From contig JALHNB010000023.1 of NCBI GenBank assembly GCA_022843745.1, positions 52,851 through 116,850 of the forward strand: 64,000 bases of DNA. The letters run 5' to 3'. Below the pieces are notes generated by a model, which did no database searches, had not been told where the DNA came from, and was given only the letters and a program-made list of their open reading frames with translations. The DNA comes from Anaerolineae bacterium. Lineage in GTDB: Bacteria > Chloroflexota > Anaerolineae > Aggregatilineales > Phototrophicaceae. A program made the position numbers and the translations under genes. How positions within the stretch are numbered: the stretch's first letter is position 1; each line of letters begins with the position of its first letter. Positions 26,384 to 35,113 of the stretch are shown here, piece after piece.

Positions 26384-28111
26384 TTAGCGTGTACGATAGG
26401 TGTCGTAATCAGCGACATTTGCGCCGATGTAGATACCACCCCAGTTGGCATCATTACCCCACTGCCAGCCGGGAAGCCCCTGACCATTGAGTTCACGGAT
26501 GGAGCCGAGGATGTAGGGCTGATACAGTTCACCTGCGATGCGGTGATCTAAGAAAATGCCGCCCACGTCTTCGACGAGGATGCGTTCTGCTTGCTTGTAG
26601 AGGTCGGTACGGCGTTCGATGTCGCCTACCAGCGCGTTGGCTTCTGTTACCAGCGCGTCAAACTCGGCGTTGAGCCATGAATGACGACCTGTTGAAACCC
26701 ACAGACCGAGCATATTGGCGGGATCGAGGTAATCCATACCGTAGGAAATTGCGCCGAATTGCAGCGTTGTTGGGCGTTCGAGCAGCCCCGACATATAGGA
26801 TGCATATTCCATGTTGTTGACGCTGATTTCAACGTTTAAACATGAGCTAATCGAAGCCGCTGCTGCGTCAAAACGAGGCTTCACTGCATCGCCTTCCTGA
26901 CGGAGTTGCAGGGTTAATGCCGGGAAACCTTCGCCGTCAGGGAAGCCAGCTTCAGCCAGGAGAGCTTTTGCCGCTTCACAGTCATAACCCTGAATATCCT
27001 TCAAGGCACCTTCCGTATCCGAGGCCGGGAAGCCAGGGGCCAGGAATGCATAGGCCGGGAGGGCAATACGCGACCCGATCACGTTCTCAACGATGCCTTC
27101 GCGGTCAACCGCTTTGGCAAACGCAAGGCGTACTTTTTGGTCATTGAACGGCGGATTATAGGTATCGAACAGCAGATAGTCGGTACGGAAATCGCCAGGG
27201 GTTGGCAGCCAGTTCGCGCTTAAAACTGGGTCGTTGTAGATAACTTCCAGGTCTGCTGCGCTCAAGGCTTCATAACCGACTACTTCAATTTCGTGGTTCT
27301 GGAAGGCTGCATAACTATCGGCAGGGTTGCCAAAGAAGCCGAGGTACTCGGCAAGGATCGGTTTGCGGAAGCCTGTGTATGTGGGGTTGGCGATGTGGCG
27401 GATCGATTCACCAATCGTAAATTCCGTCATCAGGAATGGCCCGGACGAAACAGCGGTTGCAGGGTCAAGCAGGTAGCTCGGCCCATGAGCTTCCAGGGCG
27501 GCTTTTTGCAGCGGCGCCCAGAAGTACAGGGTGTTGGGCAGCGGCGGGAAGGGGTTGGCCGTTGTCACCTCGATGGTGTTATCGTCAATGGCCTTGTAGC
27601 CGATTTCTTCAGGCGGGACTTCACCGGCCACTGCTTCGCTCCAATTGGCGATGACACCCTGCCACATCCATACGAAGTCGTATGCGTTCGCAGGATCGGC
27701 CATAAATCGATAGCTGGCCTCATAATCATAAGCGGTCAGCGGTGTACCATCACTCCAAACCTGGCCGGGGCGCAGGTGGAATGTCCAGGTGAGGCCGTCT
27801 TCAGAAGGCTCCCAGCTTTCGGCTGCACCGGGGATCAGATTAAGATTGTTGTCCAGCACAACGAGTGGGTCACCGAACAAATCGGAACCACAAATGCGCT
27901 GATAGACGGATACGATCGCCGATAAGGTCGTTCCTGGGTTTGCCGCATTGCACAAGACGCGATAGGTCTGCATGGAATAGGGCGCGGCATCTTCCGGCAG
28001 CGCCCGGCCATATACGTCGGTCATATCATCCTGTGCGCGGATGAATGGCACGACAGTGGCTAAAGCTAGTAAAAGCACAAAAAATACAAGTAGAACTCTC
28101 TTATTTGACAT
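26384..28111 (-). CDS. Extracellular solute-binding protein, family 5 (peptide type)
   Basis: 575 residues. Signal peptide 1-26 (MSNKRVLLVFFVLLLALATV, cut near FIRAQ). Family-5 features: TWTFHLRPGQVWSDGTPLTAYDY near 110-132, and VRLAFAKAVDREGIVENV near 325-342. AGGAG stands 8 nt before the ATG. It is the first gene of the minus operon that also encodes DppB, DppC, the cytochrome lipoprotein and a small membrane protein. Ligands of the family are peptides, nickel, or various plant-derived compounds; this sequence does not decide. A paralogous system lies divergently at 28589. Confidence 0.92.
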   Translation of the reverse strand: MSNKRVLLVFFVLLLALATVVPFIRAQDDMTDVYGRALPEDAAPYSMQTYRVLCNAANPGTTLSAIVSVYQRICGSDLFGDPLVVLDNNLNLIPGAAESWEPSEDGLTWTFHLRPGQVWSDGTPLTAYDYEASYRFMADPANAYDFVWMWQGVIANWSEAVAGEVPPEEIGYKAIDDNTIEVTTANPFPPLPNTLYFWAPLQKAALEAHGPSYLLDPATAVSSGPFLMTEFTIGESIRHIANPTYTGFRKPILAEYLGFFGNPADSYAAFQNHEIEVVGYEALSAADLEVIYNDPVLSANWLPTPGDFRTDYLLFDTYNPPFNDQKVRLAFAKAVDREGIVENVIGSRIALPAYAFLAPGFPASDTEGALKDIQGYDCEAAKALLAEAGFPDGEGFPALTLQLRQEGDAVKPRFDAAAASISSCLNVEISVNNMEYASYMSGLLERPTTLQFGAISYGMDYLDPANMLGLWVSTGRHSWLNAEFDALVTEANALVGDIERRTDLYKQAERILVEDVGGIFLDHRIAGELYQPYILGSIRELNGQGLPGWQWGNDANWGGIYIGANVADYDTYRTR

Positions 28112-28172
28112 GAATTTTCTCCTGATGTCCCTTTCGTTGGACGCAAAATCGACTTACTTCTGCCAACGCAAT

Positions 28173-28200
28173 ATTATATCGCTTGATTACGGATTGCAAA
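28173..28200 (-). promoter_or_regulatory. Promoter of the minus peptide-transporter operon
   Basis: Minus-strand TTTGCA (28200-28195), 16-nt spacer, perfect TATAAT (28178-28173). Transcription would start near 28166, about 55 nt before the binding-protein start. Confidence 0.65.
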
Positions 28201-28456
28201 TTTTCGTAATAATGCAATTAGGTTAATTTAACTAACGTTTCATACTTGTGCTATCACAGTTTTGTACAGAGTTTACAAGTTGTTTTTCATCAAAAGTAAT
28301 CAATCGAAATGAAACGAAAATAATGGATAATTTATGATTGTTTTTGATCGAATTTGAATAATTTTGCTCGATTCGATACACAAAAATTGGCAAATGCGCG
28401 TAAGTTGTGTTATTTTTGTGACATACCGCCTGTTGTTTTGGTGTATCTACACCATT

Positions 28457-28486
28457 TTGACAGATCAACCTTAGAGTCAAGATATT
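28457..28486 (+). promoter_or_regulatory. Promoter of the plus peptide-transporter operon
   Basis: Perfect TTGACA (28457-28462), 18-nt spacer, GATATT (28481-28486). The start would be near 28493, about 95 nt before the binding-protein ATG. Confidence 0.6.
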
Positions 28487-28588
28487 GGCAGACAAACCAT
28501 TAAAGGAGGTTTGGATTAACCCGAACATTTTAAATTGTACATGTAGCGACATGATGGATGAATTTTGAAGTTAAGGAGAAACCCAAAA

Positions 28589-30328
28589 ATGCGTAAGACT
28601 TTCCGTTTGTTAACAGTGGTACTGGTAGTGGCTTTCGCCATCCTTACCCTTAGCCCGGCGCTGGCACAGTCGCCAACCCAGTTTATCGGCGGGTGGCCGT
28701 ATCAGGTTCCACCGAATGGTCATTTCAACAGCTATGCCAGTAACTTCATTAACCTCGGTATCTATGTTGATCTCATGCAACCGCCTCTGGCGATTTATAT
28801 GTGGGGTTCTGGTGAATATACACCGATGGCCGCCGCCAGCTTTGGTTTTGACGACGATGATAACTATGTCGTCACCCTGGAAGATGGCAATACCTGGAGC
28901 AATGGCGACCCGATCACTGCTGATGATCTGGTGGCAACCTTCAACACTGGCTACTTGACGAACTGGAATATCTGGAACTTTATGGACAGCGTCGAAAAAG
29001 TTGACGATCTGACCGTCAAGTTCAACCTCAACGCGCCGTCACTGGCCGTCGAGCGTTTCATTCTGACCGAAGGTCTGCGTCCCGCTAGTGTCTATGGCAC
29101 ATTTGCTGAAAGCGCTGCGCCCTTGATCGAAGGGAAAATCAAAGCTGGCGATGCCACTTTCGATGCCGCTTTGACTGCACTGACTGATTTCCGCCCCGAA
29201 AGCATCATTTCCGGTGGCCCGTATGTTCTCAATCCCGCAGACATTAGTGATGCCAAAGTTACACTCATGAAGAACGATGGTGGTGTGGCCTCGGATACCG
29301 TCAAGTTTGACCAGGTTGTCCTGTGGAACGGCGAGACCGACACCGTAACCCCGCTGTTGGCGAATGGTGATATGTGGTATGCCACACACGGTTTGCCCCC
29401 GGCGACTGAAGCTGACCTGATCAGCCGAGGTGTGGATATTATCCGCACGGGCATGTTGTCTGGCCCAGCGATCTACATTAATTATGATGTTTACCCACTC
29501 AATCGTGCCGAAGTGCGCCAGGCCATCGCCCATGCGATTGACCGCGATGCTAACGGCTTCGTTAGTCTGGGTGAGTCCGGTGTTTCACCTGCGTACATGG
29601 CTGGCATGAGTGACGGTCTGGCTGAATCGTGGCTTTCGGAAGAAACCCTCGATGCGCTGAATCCCTATGACTATGATGTTGAAGCGGGCGGCGCAATTCT
29701 GGAAGGTATCGGTTTCACCAAAGATGCAGACGGCAAATGGTTGGATGACCAGGGCAATGCGCTGGCCTTCGAACTGACATTCCCGGCTGAATTCGCTGAT
29801 TGGTCTGCCGCCGCTGAGAACGCTATCCAGGCGCTCAACGATTTCGGTTTCGATATCACGGGCGTGGCTGTGCCGTTCCAACAGCATGAACTCGATGTCT
29901 ATGATAGCAATTTCCAGATGGCGATCCGCAACTGGGGTATTGGTAGTCCATTCCCTGGCTTCAGCTATCTCGAGCCGTACCGCCGTTACAATGGTCAGGC
30001 AGGCCTGGCTGGTGAAACGGGTGGCGGCATGAAGATGCCCCTGGATGTCACCTACAGTGGTGGTGAAGTCAATCTGCTTGACCTGGCGAATCAGTCGCTG
30101 GAAGGTCTTGATGCAGAGGCTCAGGTTCCGTTGGTTGAACAATTAGCAGTTTCGTTCAATGAACTGCTGCCGATTATCCCTCTCTGGGAGCGTTATACGA
30201 ATAATGCGTTCAATCGCAATTTCCTCAATGCGCCGCCTGCGGATGATCCCGTTTATCTGAACGACACGACAGCAGATGCGTTCATGCCCACGATGATTCT
30301 CTTGGGGTTGATTAGCCCGGCTGAATAA
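28589..30328 (+). CDS. Extracellular solute-binding protein, family 5
   Basis: 579 residues from the ATG at 28589; AAGGAG stands 10 nt upstream and a signal peptide begins there (MRKTFRLLTVVLVVAFAILT, cut near ALAQ). Family-5 features: YVVTLEDGNTWSNGDPITADDLVATF near 95-120, and VRQAIAHAIDRDANGFVSLG near 308-327. It opens a complete operon (binding protein, two permeases, two ATPases). The similarity to the divergent family-5 protein is only at family level, so this is not a recent duplication. Members of this type are often peptide or oligosaccharide binders; the ligand is not decided here. Confidence 0.92.
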   Translation: MRKTFRLLTVVLVVAFAILTLSPALAQSPTQFIGGWPYQVPPNGHFNSYASNFINLGIYVDLMQPPLAIYMWGSGEYTPMAAASFGFDDDDNYVVTLEDGNTWSNGDPITADDLVATFNTGYLTNWNIWNFMDSVEKVDDLTVKFNLNAPSLAVERFILTEGLRPASVYGTFAESAAPLIEGKIKAGDATFDAALTALTDFRPESIISGGPYVLNPADISDAKVTLMKNDGGVASDTVKFDQVVLWNGETDTVTPLLANGDMWYATHGLPPATEADLISRGVDIIRTGMLSGPAIYINYDVYPLNRAEVRQAIAHAIDRDANGFVSLGESGVSPAYMAGMSDGLAESWLSEETLDALNPYDYDVEAGGAILEGIGFTKDADGKWLDDQGNALAFELTFPAEFADWSAAAENAIQALNDFGFDITGVAVPFQQHELDVYDSNFQMAIRNWGIGSPFPGFSYLEPYRRYNGQAGLAGETGGGMKMPLDVTYSGGEVNLLDLANQSLEGLDAEAQVPLVEQLAVSFNELLPIIPLWERYTNNAFNRNFLNAPPADDPVYLNDTTADAFMPTMILLGLISPAE

Positions 30329-30367
30329 CAATCTCTGATTTTCGCACCAAATTCAATAACCGATAAA

Positions 30368-30400
30368 ATTGTAAGGGTACGTCCATCGTACCCTTACAAT
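30368..30400. repeat. Palindromic intergenic element, copy 5 (variant)
   Basis: Perfect 14-bp arms, left ATTGTAAGGGTACG, around TCCAT. It lies 40 nt after the binding-protein stop and 33 nt before the first permease gene. The core differs from copies 1-4 but the GTA-GGG edges and the position are the same. Confidence 0.82.
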
Positions 30401-30432
30401 GATCTGTAAAAAATAGCCGGGAGTCGTTTTTG

Positions 30433-31530
30433 ATGGCAACACGCAGTTCTCCTGTTAGCAGCGCCAGCAGCATCGAAATTTCATTGCTTGATCGTATTTT
30501 GGATCGCTGGCAAAAAATTAACTCAAATTATGTAGTACGCACGATTATTCAAGCACTTATTACTGTTTGGGCGGTCATTACCTTCACTTTTTTTCTGATC
30601 CGCTTGATGCCGGGTAATCCGATTCAAGTTTATGTCGCCCAGTTGATGAACGCCGAAAGTATTACTTATGAAGAGGCTTATGGACGCGCCGCTGCTCAGT
30701 TTCGCTTCGATTTTAACGCCTCACCAGTCGAACAATATTTTGATTATTTAGGCAATCTTCTGCGCCTTGACCTGGGTGATTCAATCATCTCTGTCGGAAC
30801 GCCAGTTATCAGCCAGATTATGCGCTTTTTACCCTGGACGCTTTTTAGTGCTGGTCTGGGTTTATTAGTCAGCTTTGTCACGGGTTTTGTTCTGGGCATG
30901 TTGATGGCCTATTATCGTAATTCGCCACTCGACCATATCCTCTCGTTTATTTCATCGCTGATGAGTGCTGTCCCCAACTACATCTGGGGATTAATGATAA
31001 TGGTGGTGTTCGGCGTACAGTTGCAGTGGTTCAGCGTTGGCGACCTGCGCGGCACATATGATCCTCGGCTGACTCCGGCATTTACCCCTGAATTTATTTT
31101 CGACATTTTTAAACACGCCCTTCTGCCTGTTATTACCTATGTTTTAGGCACGGTGGGCAGTTGGATGTTGAGTACCAAGAGCAGCACTGTGAGCGTCCTC
31201 GGCGAAGATTATGTCAATGTGGCTGAAGCGCGTGGGCTATCCGAACGGCGCATTCTGACAGCTTATGTGGGGCGCAATGCGGCGCTACCGCTGTTTACTT
31301 TGCTTGCGATCAGCATCGGTTTTGTGATCGGCGGCAGCGTGTTGATCGAAAGTCTGTTTGTTTATAACGGGCTGGGAAATTTCCTTTTCCAATCCATTAC
31401 AGGCCGCGACTATACCTCGATGCAGGGTGTGTTCCTATTTATCACGTTTTCGGTAGTTCTATCAAACTTACTGGCCGATCTGCTTTATGCTCGTCTTGAT
31501 CCCCGTATTCGTGTTTCGGGAGAAAAGTAA
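30433..31530 (+). CDS. Peptide-type ABC transporter permease, DppB/OppB family
   Basis: 365 residues from the ATG at 30433 (a TTG precedes it directly). A basic N-terminal extension of about 45 residues precedes the first helix, making it longer than usual for the family. MPGNPIQVYVAQL near 60 and the coupling segment YVNVAEARGLSERRILTAYVGRN are as expected. It is followed 3 nt later by the second permease gene. Confidence 0.9.
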   Translation: MATRSSPVSSASSIEISLLDRILDRWQKINSNYVVRTIIQALITVWAVITFTFFLIRLMPGNPIQVYVAQLMNAESITYEEAYGRAAAQFRFDFNASPVEQYFDYLGNLLRLDLGDSIISVGTPVISQIMRFLPWTLFSAGLGLLVSFVTGFVLGMLMAYYRNSPLDHILSFISSLMSAVPNYIWGLMIMVVFGVQLQWFSVGDLRGTYDPRLTPAFTPEFIFDIFKHALLPVITYVLGTVGSWMLSTKSSTVSVLGEDYVNVAEARGLSERRILTAYVGRNAALPLFTLLAISIGFVIGGSVLIESLFVYNGLGNFLFQSITGRDYTSMQGVFLFITFSVVLSNLLADLLYARLDPRIRVSGEK

Positions 31531-31533
31531 GCG

Positions 31534-32766
31534 ATGACCACGCAAGCAGCACCCCTTGTATCGCAGCAGCGCGCACCGCTCTCTGGTCTATGGACAGCGT
31601 TGCGAATATTCTGGTTAGGCGTTTCGCGCAATCGTGCGGGATTTATCGGCTTTCTGGGAATTGTTTTTTATATTATCGTTGTCATTTTTGGGCCAATCGT
31701 TGTTCCTTTTGATAACGAAGTGAAACTCGATGAGATCGCTGCACCACCGGGTACGCGCATTCAATTGATGACCCGCAGCGAGAATGTGAATACTTACACC
31801 ACACTCGAATCTTTAAATGGTAAGGTTGTCGGTGTGATAGGCAACACGGGCGGCCCCAAGTTAGTCGAACCCTATGAAGACACTTTTGAAGTTGAAGAAT
31901 ATCGCTGGCAAGCCGGACGAGGGATTGACCGCGCGCTTGAAGAATTGATGGACGGTGACATTGACGCGCTGGTTATTTTTTCACAGACGGTGAAAGATTA
32001 TATTGATGAGCCTGAGCAGGCTGGGAATCAAAACTTGTATACGAATCTGGCGATTTCAAACCCAGCATTGGGGCCAGCGCATCTCCTGGGAACGGATACG
32101 CAGGGGCGCGATATTTTCAGCCACATCATGAATGGCGGGGCATCGCTCATTTTCACGGCGCTGCTGGCCGGATTGTTTTCGACGATTATTGCGTTTTCGC
32201 TGGGAGCGTTTGCCGCGCTTATTGGCGGGGTTGTTGATCGTACCTTAACCGCAATCGCCAATTTTGTTTTGGTGATCCCGCGTTTTCCGCTGCTGGTCGT
32301 GCTTGCGGCGTTTGTCCAGTTAAATAATTTTATTCTGCTGGCAACACTGATCGCGCTGCTTTCCTGGCCGAGCCTGATGCGTGCTGTCCGTTCCCAGGTT
32401 TTGAGCCTGCGTGAACGGGATTATGTCGAGGCCGCTGTTGCGCTTGATCTGGGCAGATGGCATATTATGACGCGCGAGATTTTGCCGAATATGATTAGCT
32501 TCGTCGCGATCAACCTGATTTTTGCCGTGACAGGCGCGATGTATGAGCAGGTGGGTCTGATCTTTTTGGGCATGGCTCCGATTAACGACTATAACTGGGG
32601 CGTGATGCTCTATTTTGGTCGTTCGCGCGGGACATTGTTTAATCCTGACAGCGCGATGATGGTTCTCGCGCCTGTGCTTGCCATCGCCTTTTTCCAGGTG
32701 AGCATGGTAATGTTCGCACGAGCGCTGGAAGAAATCTTTAATCCGCGCCTGCGCAGCAGTTTATAA
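31534..32766 (+). CDS. DppC/OppC-family permease with an inserted binding-protein-like lobe
   Basis: 410 residues, about 110 more than normal. The first helix (about 36-58) is followed by LDEIAAPPG, where a standard OppC goes straight on to the HLLGTDTQGRD motif. Here residues 71-178 are inserted before ALGPAHLLGTDTQGRDIFS. The insert contains TTLESLNGKVVGVIGNTGG (89-107) and IDRALEELMDGDIDALVIFS (131-150), which resemble the second lobe of amino-acid-type (family 3) binding proteins. By topology it would face outside. The rest is a normal permease domain with the coupling segment YVEAAVALDLGRWHIMTREILPN. The lobe resemblance is read by eye and needs a profile comparison. Confidence 0.8.
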   Translation: MTTQAAPLVSQQRAPLSGLWTALRIFWLGVSRNRAGFIGFLGIVFYIIVVIFGPIVVPFDNEVKLDEIAAPPGTRIQLMTRSENVNTYTTLESLNGKVVGVIGNTGGPKLVEPYEDTFEVEEYRWQAGRGIDRALEELMDGDIDALVIFSQTVKDYIDEPEQAGNQNLYTNLAISNPALGPAHLLGTDTQGRDIFSHIMNGGASLIFTALLAGLFSTIIAFSLGAFAALIGGVVDRTLTAIANFVLVIPRFPLLVVLAAFVQLNNFILLATLIALLSWPSLMRAVRSQVLSLRERDYVEAAVALDLGRWHIMTREILPNMISFVAINLIFAVTGAMYEQVGLIFLGMAPINDYNWGVMLYFGRSRGTLFNPDSAMMVLAPVLAIAFFQVSMVMFARALEEIFNPRLRSSL

Positions 32767-32852
32767 TAGCTATTCAGCCTGGCAGCCTGACAGCAAAGAA
32801 ACTGAAATGCAGGGACGCAGGTCGGCTGAAATGTTTATAAAGAGTTTAATGA

Positions 32853-33881
32853 ATGAATGACGAAATTGTTCTCAAGGTTGAAGATTTATCCGTAATTTAT
32901 AACTCATCACGTGGGCCAGTGCGGGCGACCAGTAACGTCTCGTTTGAGCTGCGAAAAGGCGAAGCGCTGGCATTGATCGGCGAAAGTGGCAGCGGGAAAA
33001 CTACCCTCAGTCTGGCCTTGATTCGAATGCTGGCAAAAAGCGCTGAGATCAATGCGGGCAAGGTGTTGTATACCCGCGATGGCAAAACCCGCAATATACT
33101 CGATATGAATGACGGCGAGATGCGGGCGTTTCGCTGGAATGACTGCGCGATGGTTTTCCAGGGTGCGCAAAATGCGTTTAACCCGGTACTGCGAATCCGC
33201 GATCAGTTTTTAGATACTGCGCGGGCGCATGGTCGAAATGATAAAGAATGGCTGCGCCAACGGACACTCGAATTGTTCAAGCTGGTGAGGCTTGACCCAC
33301 AGCGTGTATTTGACTCCTATCCTCATGAACTCAGCGGCGGGATGCGCCAGCGCACACTGCTTGCGCTCGGCGTTTTGCTTGACCCGCAGATTGTGATTCT
33401 CGATGAGCCGACGACAGCGCTCGACATCCTCACCCAGCGGGCGATTATTGACGTGTTGAACGAAATGCAGACGCGCCTGAACTTCAGCATTATTTTCATC
33501 AGCCACGACCTTGCGCTGGCGGCTGAGATGGCGGATCGTGTCGCGACGATGTACGCAGGCGAAATTGTCGAAATCGGTGGAGTCAACCAGATTTTTTACG
33601 AACCACTCCACCCTTACACGCTGGGGCTGCTGCGCTCTGTGCCAAAGCTCAGTCATGGACAGGATGAACTGGTTAGCATTACCGGAAACCCGCCTAACCT
33701 GATTGACCCGCCGTCAGGCTGCAAATTTCACCCGCGCTGCCAATTCGCCAGCGAGAAGTGCAGCCGGGAAGCACCGCCGCTGACCGAATATGATGCGGGG
33801 CATCAATCGGCCTGCTGGCACGTTGATAAGGTGATCGAAGCGCGGAAAGACCTCTACAAGAAAAAAGTAACTGAATCATGA
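32853..33881 (+). CDS. Peptide-type ABC transporter ATPase, DppD/OppD family
   Basis: 342 residues. Walker A GESGSGKTT near 43-51, signature LSGGMRQR near 157-164, Walker B IVILDEPTTALD near 178-189. The C-terminal cysteine cluster of OppD proteins (CKFHPRCQFASEKCS, then ACWHV) is present and would hold a [4Fe-4S] cluster or structural metal. It overlaps the next ATPase gene by 4 nt (ATGA). It may serve the divergent operon that lacks ATPases as well (inference). Confidence 0.93.
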   Translation: MNDEIVLKVEDLSVIYNSSRGPVRATSNVSFELRKGEALALIGESGSGKTTLSLALIRMLAKSAEINAGKVLYTRDGKTRNILDMNDGEMRAFRWNDCAMVFQGAQNAFNPVLRIRDQFLDTARAHGRNDKEWLRQRTLELFKLVRLDPQRVFDSYPHELSGGMRQRTLLALGVLLDPQIVILDEPTTALDILTQRAIIDVLNEMQTRLNFSIIFISHDLALAAEMADRVATMYAGEIVEIGGVNQIFYEPLHPYTLGLLRSVPKLSHGQDELVSITGNPPNLIDPPSGCKFHPRCQFASEKCSREAPPLTEYDAGHQSACWHVDKVIEARKDLYKKKVTES

Positions 33882-34894
33882 CGACGCCGATACTTGAATT
33901 CGAAAATGTGAGCCGCTCATTTAAAAAAGGGCGCACGACGATTATCCCCGTTTTGCAAAATATTGATCTCGCAGTGAACCCATTGGAATTTTTGTGTCTG
34001 GTGGGGGAAAGCGGCTGTGGAAAAACGACCACTGGCAAAATTCTGGCCGGACTGCTTGCGCCGAGTGATGGGCGCGTCCTGTTTGAAGGTCAGGATGTCG
34101 CCAAACTCAAGGGTGAGGACTATAAACGTTATCGCCGTTCGGTGCAGATCATTCATCAAGACCCTTACGCCTCGCTGAACCCGACCCATTCGATTTATAA
34201 CATCCTCAGTTATCCACTGTTCCGGCATGGGTATGTCAAGAATTATGCGCAGGCCCGTGACCGTGTGGGCGAACTGCTGCAACGAGTCGATCTGACACCT
34301 GTCGGCGATGTGATTGACAAATATCCGCACCAACTCAGCGGTGGGCAGCGCCAGCGCGTAAGTATCGCGCGTGCATTGACGACTAATCCATCGATCATTG
34401 TCGCTGATGAAGCCGTGAGTATGGTGGACGTTTCGATCCGCATCAGCATCCTCAATATGCTCATGGCGATGCAAAATGACCTTGCGGTGACACTGGTATT
34501 TATCACGCACGACCTGGCACTTGCCAAATATTTCGCCTGGAAAGGGCGGATTGCGGTTATGTACCTGGGGCGCGTCGTGGAGATTGGACGCACGCCGGAG
34601 ATCACGGAAAATCCGCAGCATCCGTATACGAAAGTGCTGCTTTCGGCGATTCCCGAACCCGACCCTGACCGCACACGCACCAAAGTCCACGTTGCGCTGC
34701 GCAGCGAAGACATCCCGCGCCTGACCGAACTCCCGCCGGGTTGTGCGTTTCATCCCCGCTGCCCCTGGTTTGTGGAGGGCGTGTGCAATACGCATATTCC
34801 GCAGCTTGCGCCTGTTCCGAGGAACCTCGGTGATTCCGATGTTGCCTGCATACCGCTGACTCAAGGGGCAGAACTCAAACTGTATGAATCCTGA
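33878..34894 (+). CDS. Peptide-type ABC transporter ATPase, DppF/OppF family
   Basis: 338 residues. Walker A GESGCGKTT near 47-55, signature LSGGQRQR near 152-159. The Walker B region reads IIVADEAVSMVDVS, where the usual DEPTS/DEAVSALD is slightly altered (SMVD). The cysteine cluster CAFHPRCPWFVEGVC near 288-302 marks the family. It partners the OppD-type ATPase with which it overlaps. Its last 11 nt overlap the next small gene. Confidence 0.92.
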   Translation: MTTPILEFENVSRSFKKGRTTIIPVLQNIDLAVNPLEFLCLVGESGCGKTTTGKILAGLLAPSDGRVLFEGQDVAKLKGEDYKRYRRSVQIIHQDPYASLNPTHSIYNILSYPLFRHGYVKNYAQARDRVGELLQRVDLTPVGDVIDKYPHQLSGGQRQRVSIARALTTNPSIIVADEAVSMVDVSIRISILNMLMAMQNDLAVTLVFITHDLALAKYFAWKGRIAVMYLGRVVEIGRTPEITENPQHPYTKVLLSAIPEPDPDRTRTKVHVALRSEDIPRLTELPPGCAFHPRCPWFVEGVCNTHIPQLAPVPRNLGDSDVACIPLTQGAELKLYES

Positions 34895-35063
34895 AGCGCT
34901 GCAATTATTTTTCCGTGCTGGCATTTTTATAACGATCACTGCCCTGATTCTGGCTTTTGCTGTGCCGCGTGAGAGTGCCGAATTTGTGGTTTCGGTTTGC
35001 TCACTGGCAATTGGCTTGACCTTGAGTGGGCTGGTGATCCTCGTCAGTCGCCTAACAAGATGA
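34884..35063 (+). CDS. Small two-helix membrane protein
   Basis: 59 residues, from ATG at 34884 to TGA at 35063, overlapping the OppF-type gene by 11 nt. Two hydrophobic segments: FFRAGIFITITALILAFAVP (about 9-28) and FVVSVCSLAIGLTLSGLVIL (about 34-53), separated by RESAE. The overlap suggests coupled translation with the ATPase and a real gene, but no family is recognised and there is no other evidence. It might be a small subunit of the transporter or of the MFS cluster that follows. Its last codons fall in a tandem duplication. Confidence 0.5.
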   Translation: MNPEALQLFFRAGIFITITALILAFAVPRESAEFVVSVCSLAIGLTLSGLVILVSRLTR

Positions 35064-35113
35064 CAAATACTTTGCCGGAGTCAGTCGCCTAACGAGATGA
35101 CAAATATTTTGCC
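35043..35113. repeat. Tandem duplication covering a gene start
   Basis: Two 34-bp copies (35043-35076 and 35080-35113, period 37) that differ at only two positions. Each copy contains GTCAGTCGCCTAAC followed by an ATG in the context AGATGACAAATA. The ATG of the second copy starts the MFS gene at 35097. The ATG of the first copy (35060) opens a frame that stops after ten codons. Confidence 0.85.

Larger units (their letters stand above)
28112..28588. other. AT-rich divergent region between the two peptide-transporter operons
   Basis: 477 bp. Contains a promoter in each direction (28173-28200 minus, 28457-28486 plus). The middle (28230-28440) is strongly AT-rich and holds no gene. A strong ribosome-binding-like AAAGGAGG at 28502-28509 is not followed by a usable start; a five-codon frame MMDEF begins at 28554. 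Confidence 0.6.

Noticed and set aside
28502..28564. Leader peptide after AAAGGAGG upstream of the family-5 binding protein
   Set aside because: No start codon lies at usable distance; the only frame (MMDEF) is five codons and about 45 nt away.
33917..34939. Minus-strand frame (340 codons) opposite the OppF-type gene
   Set aside because: The plus strand carries an intact ATPase; the antisense product has no recognisable motif.
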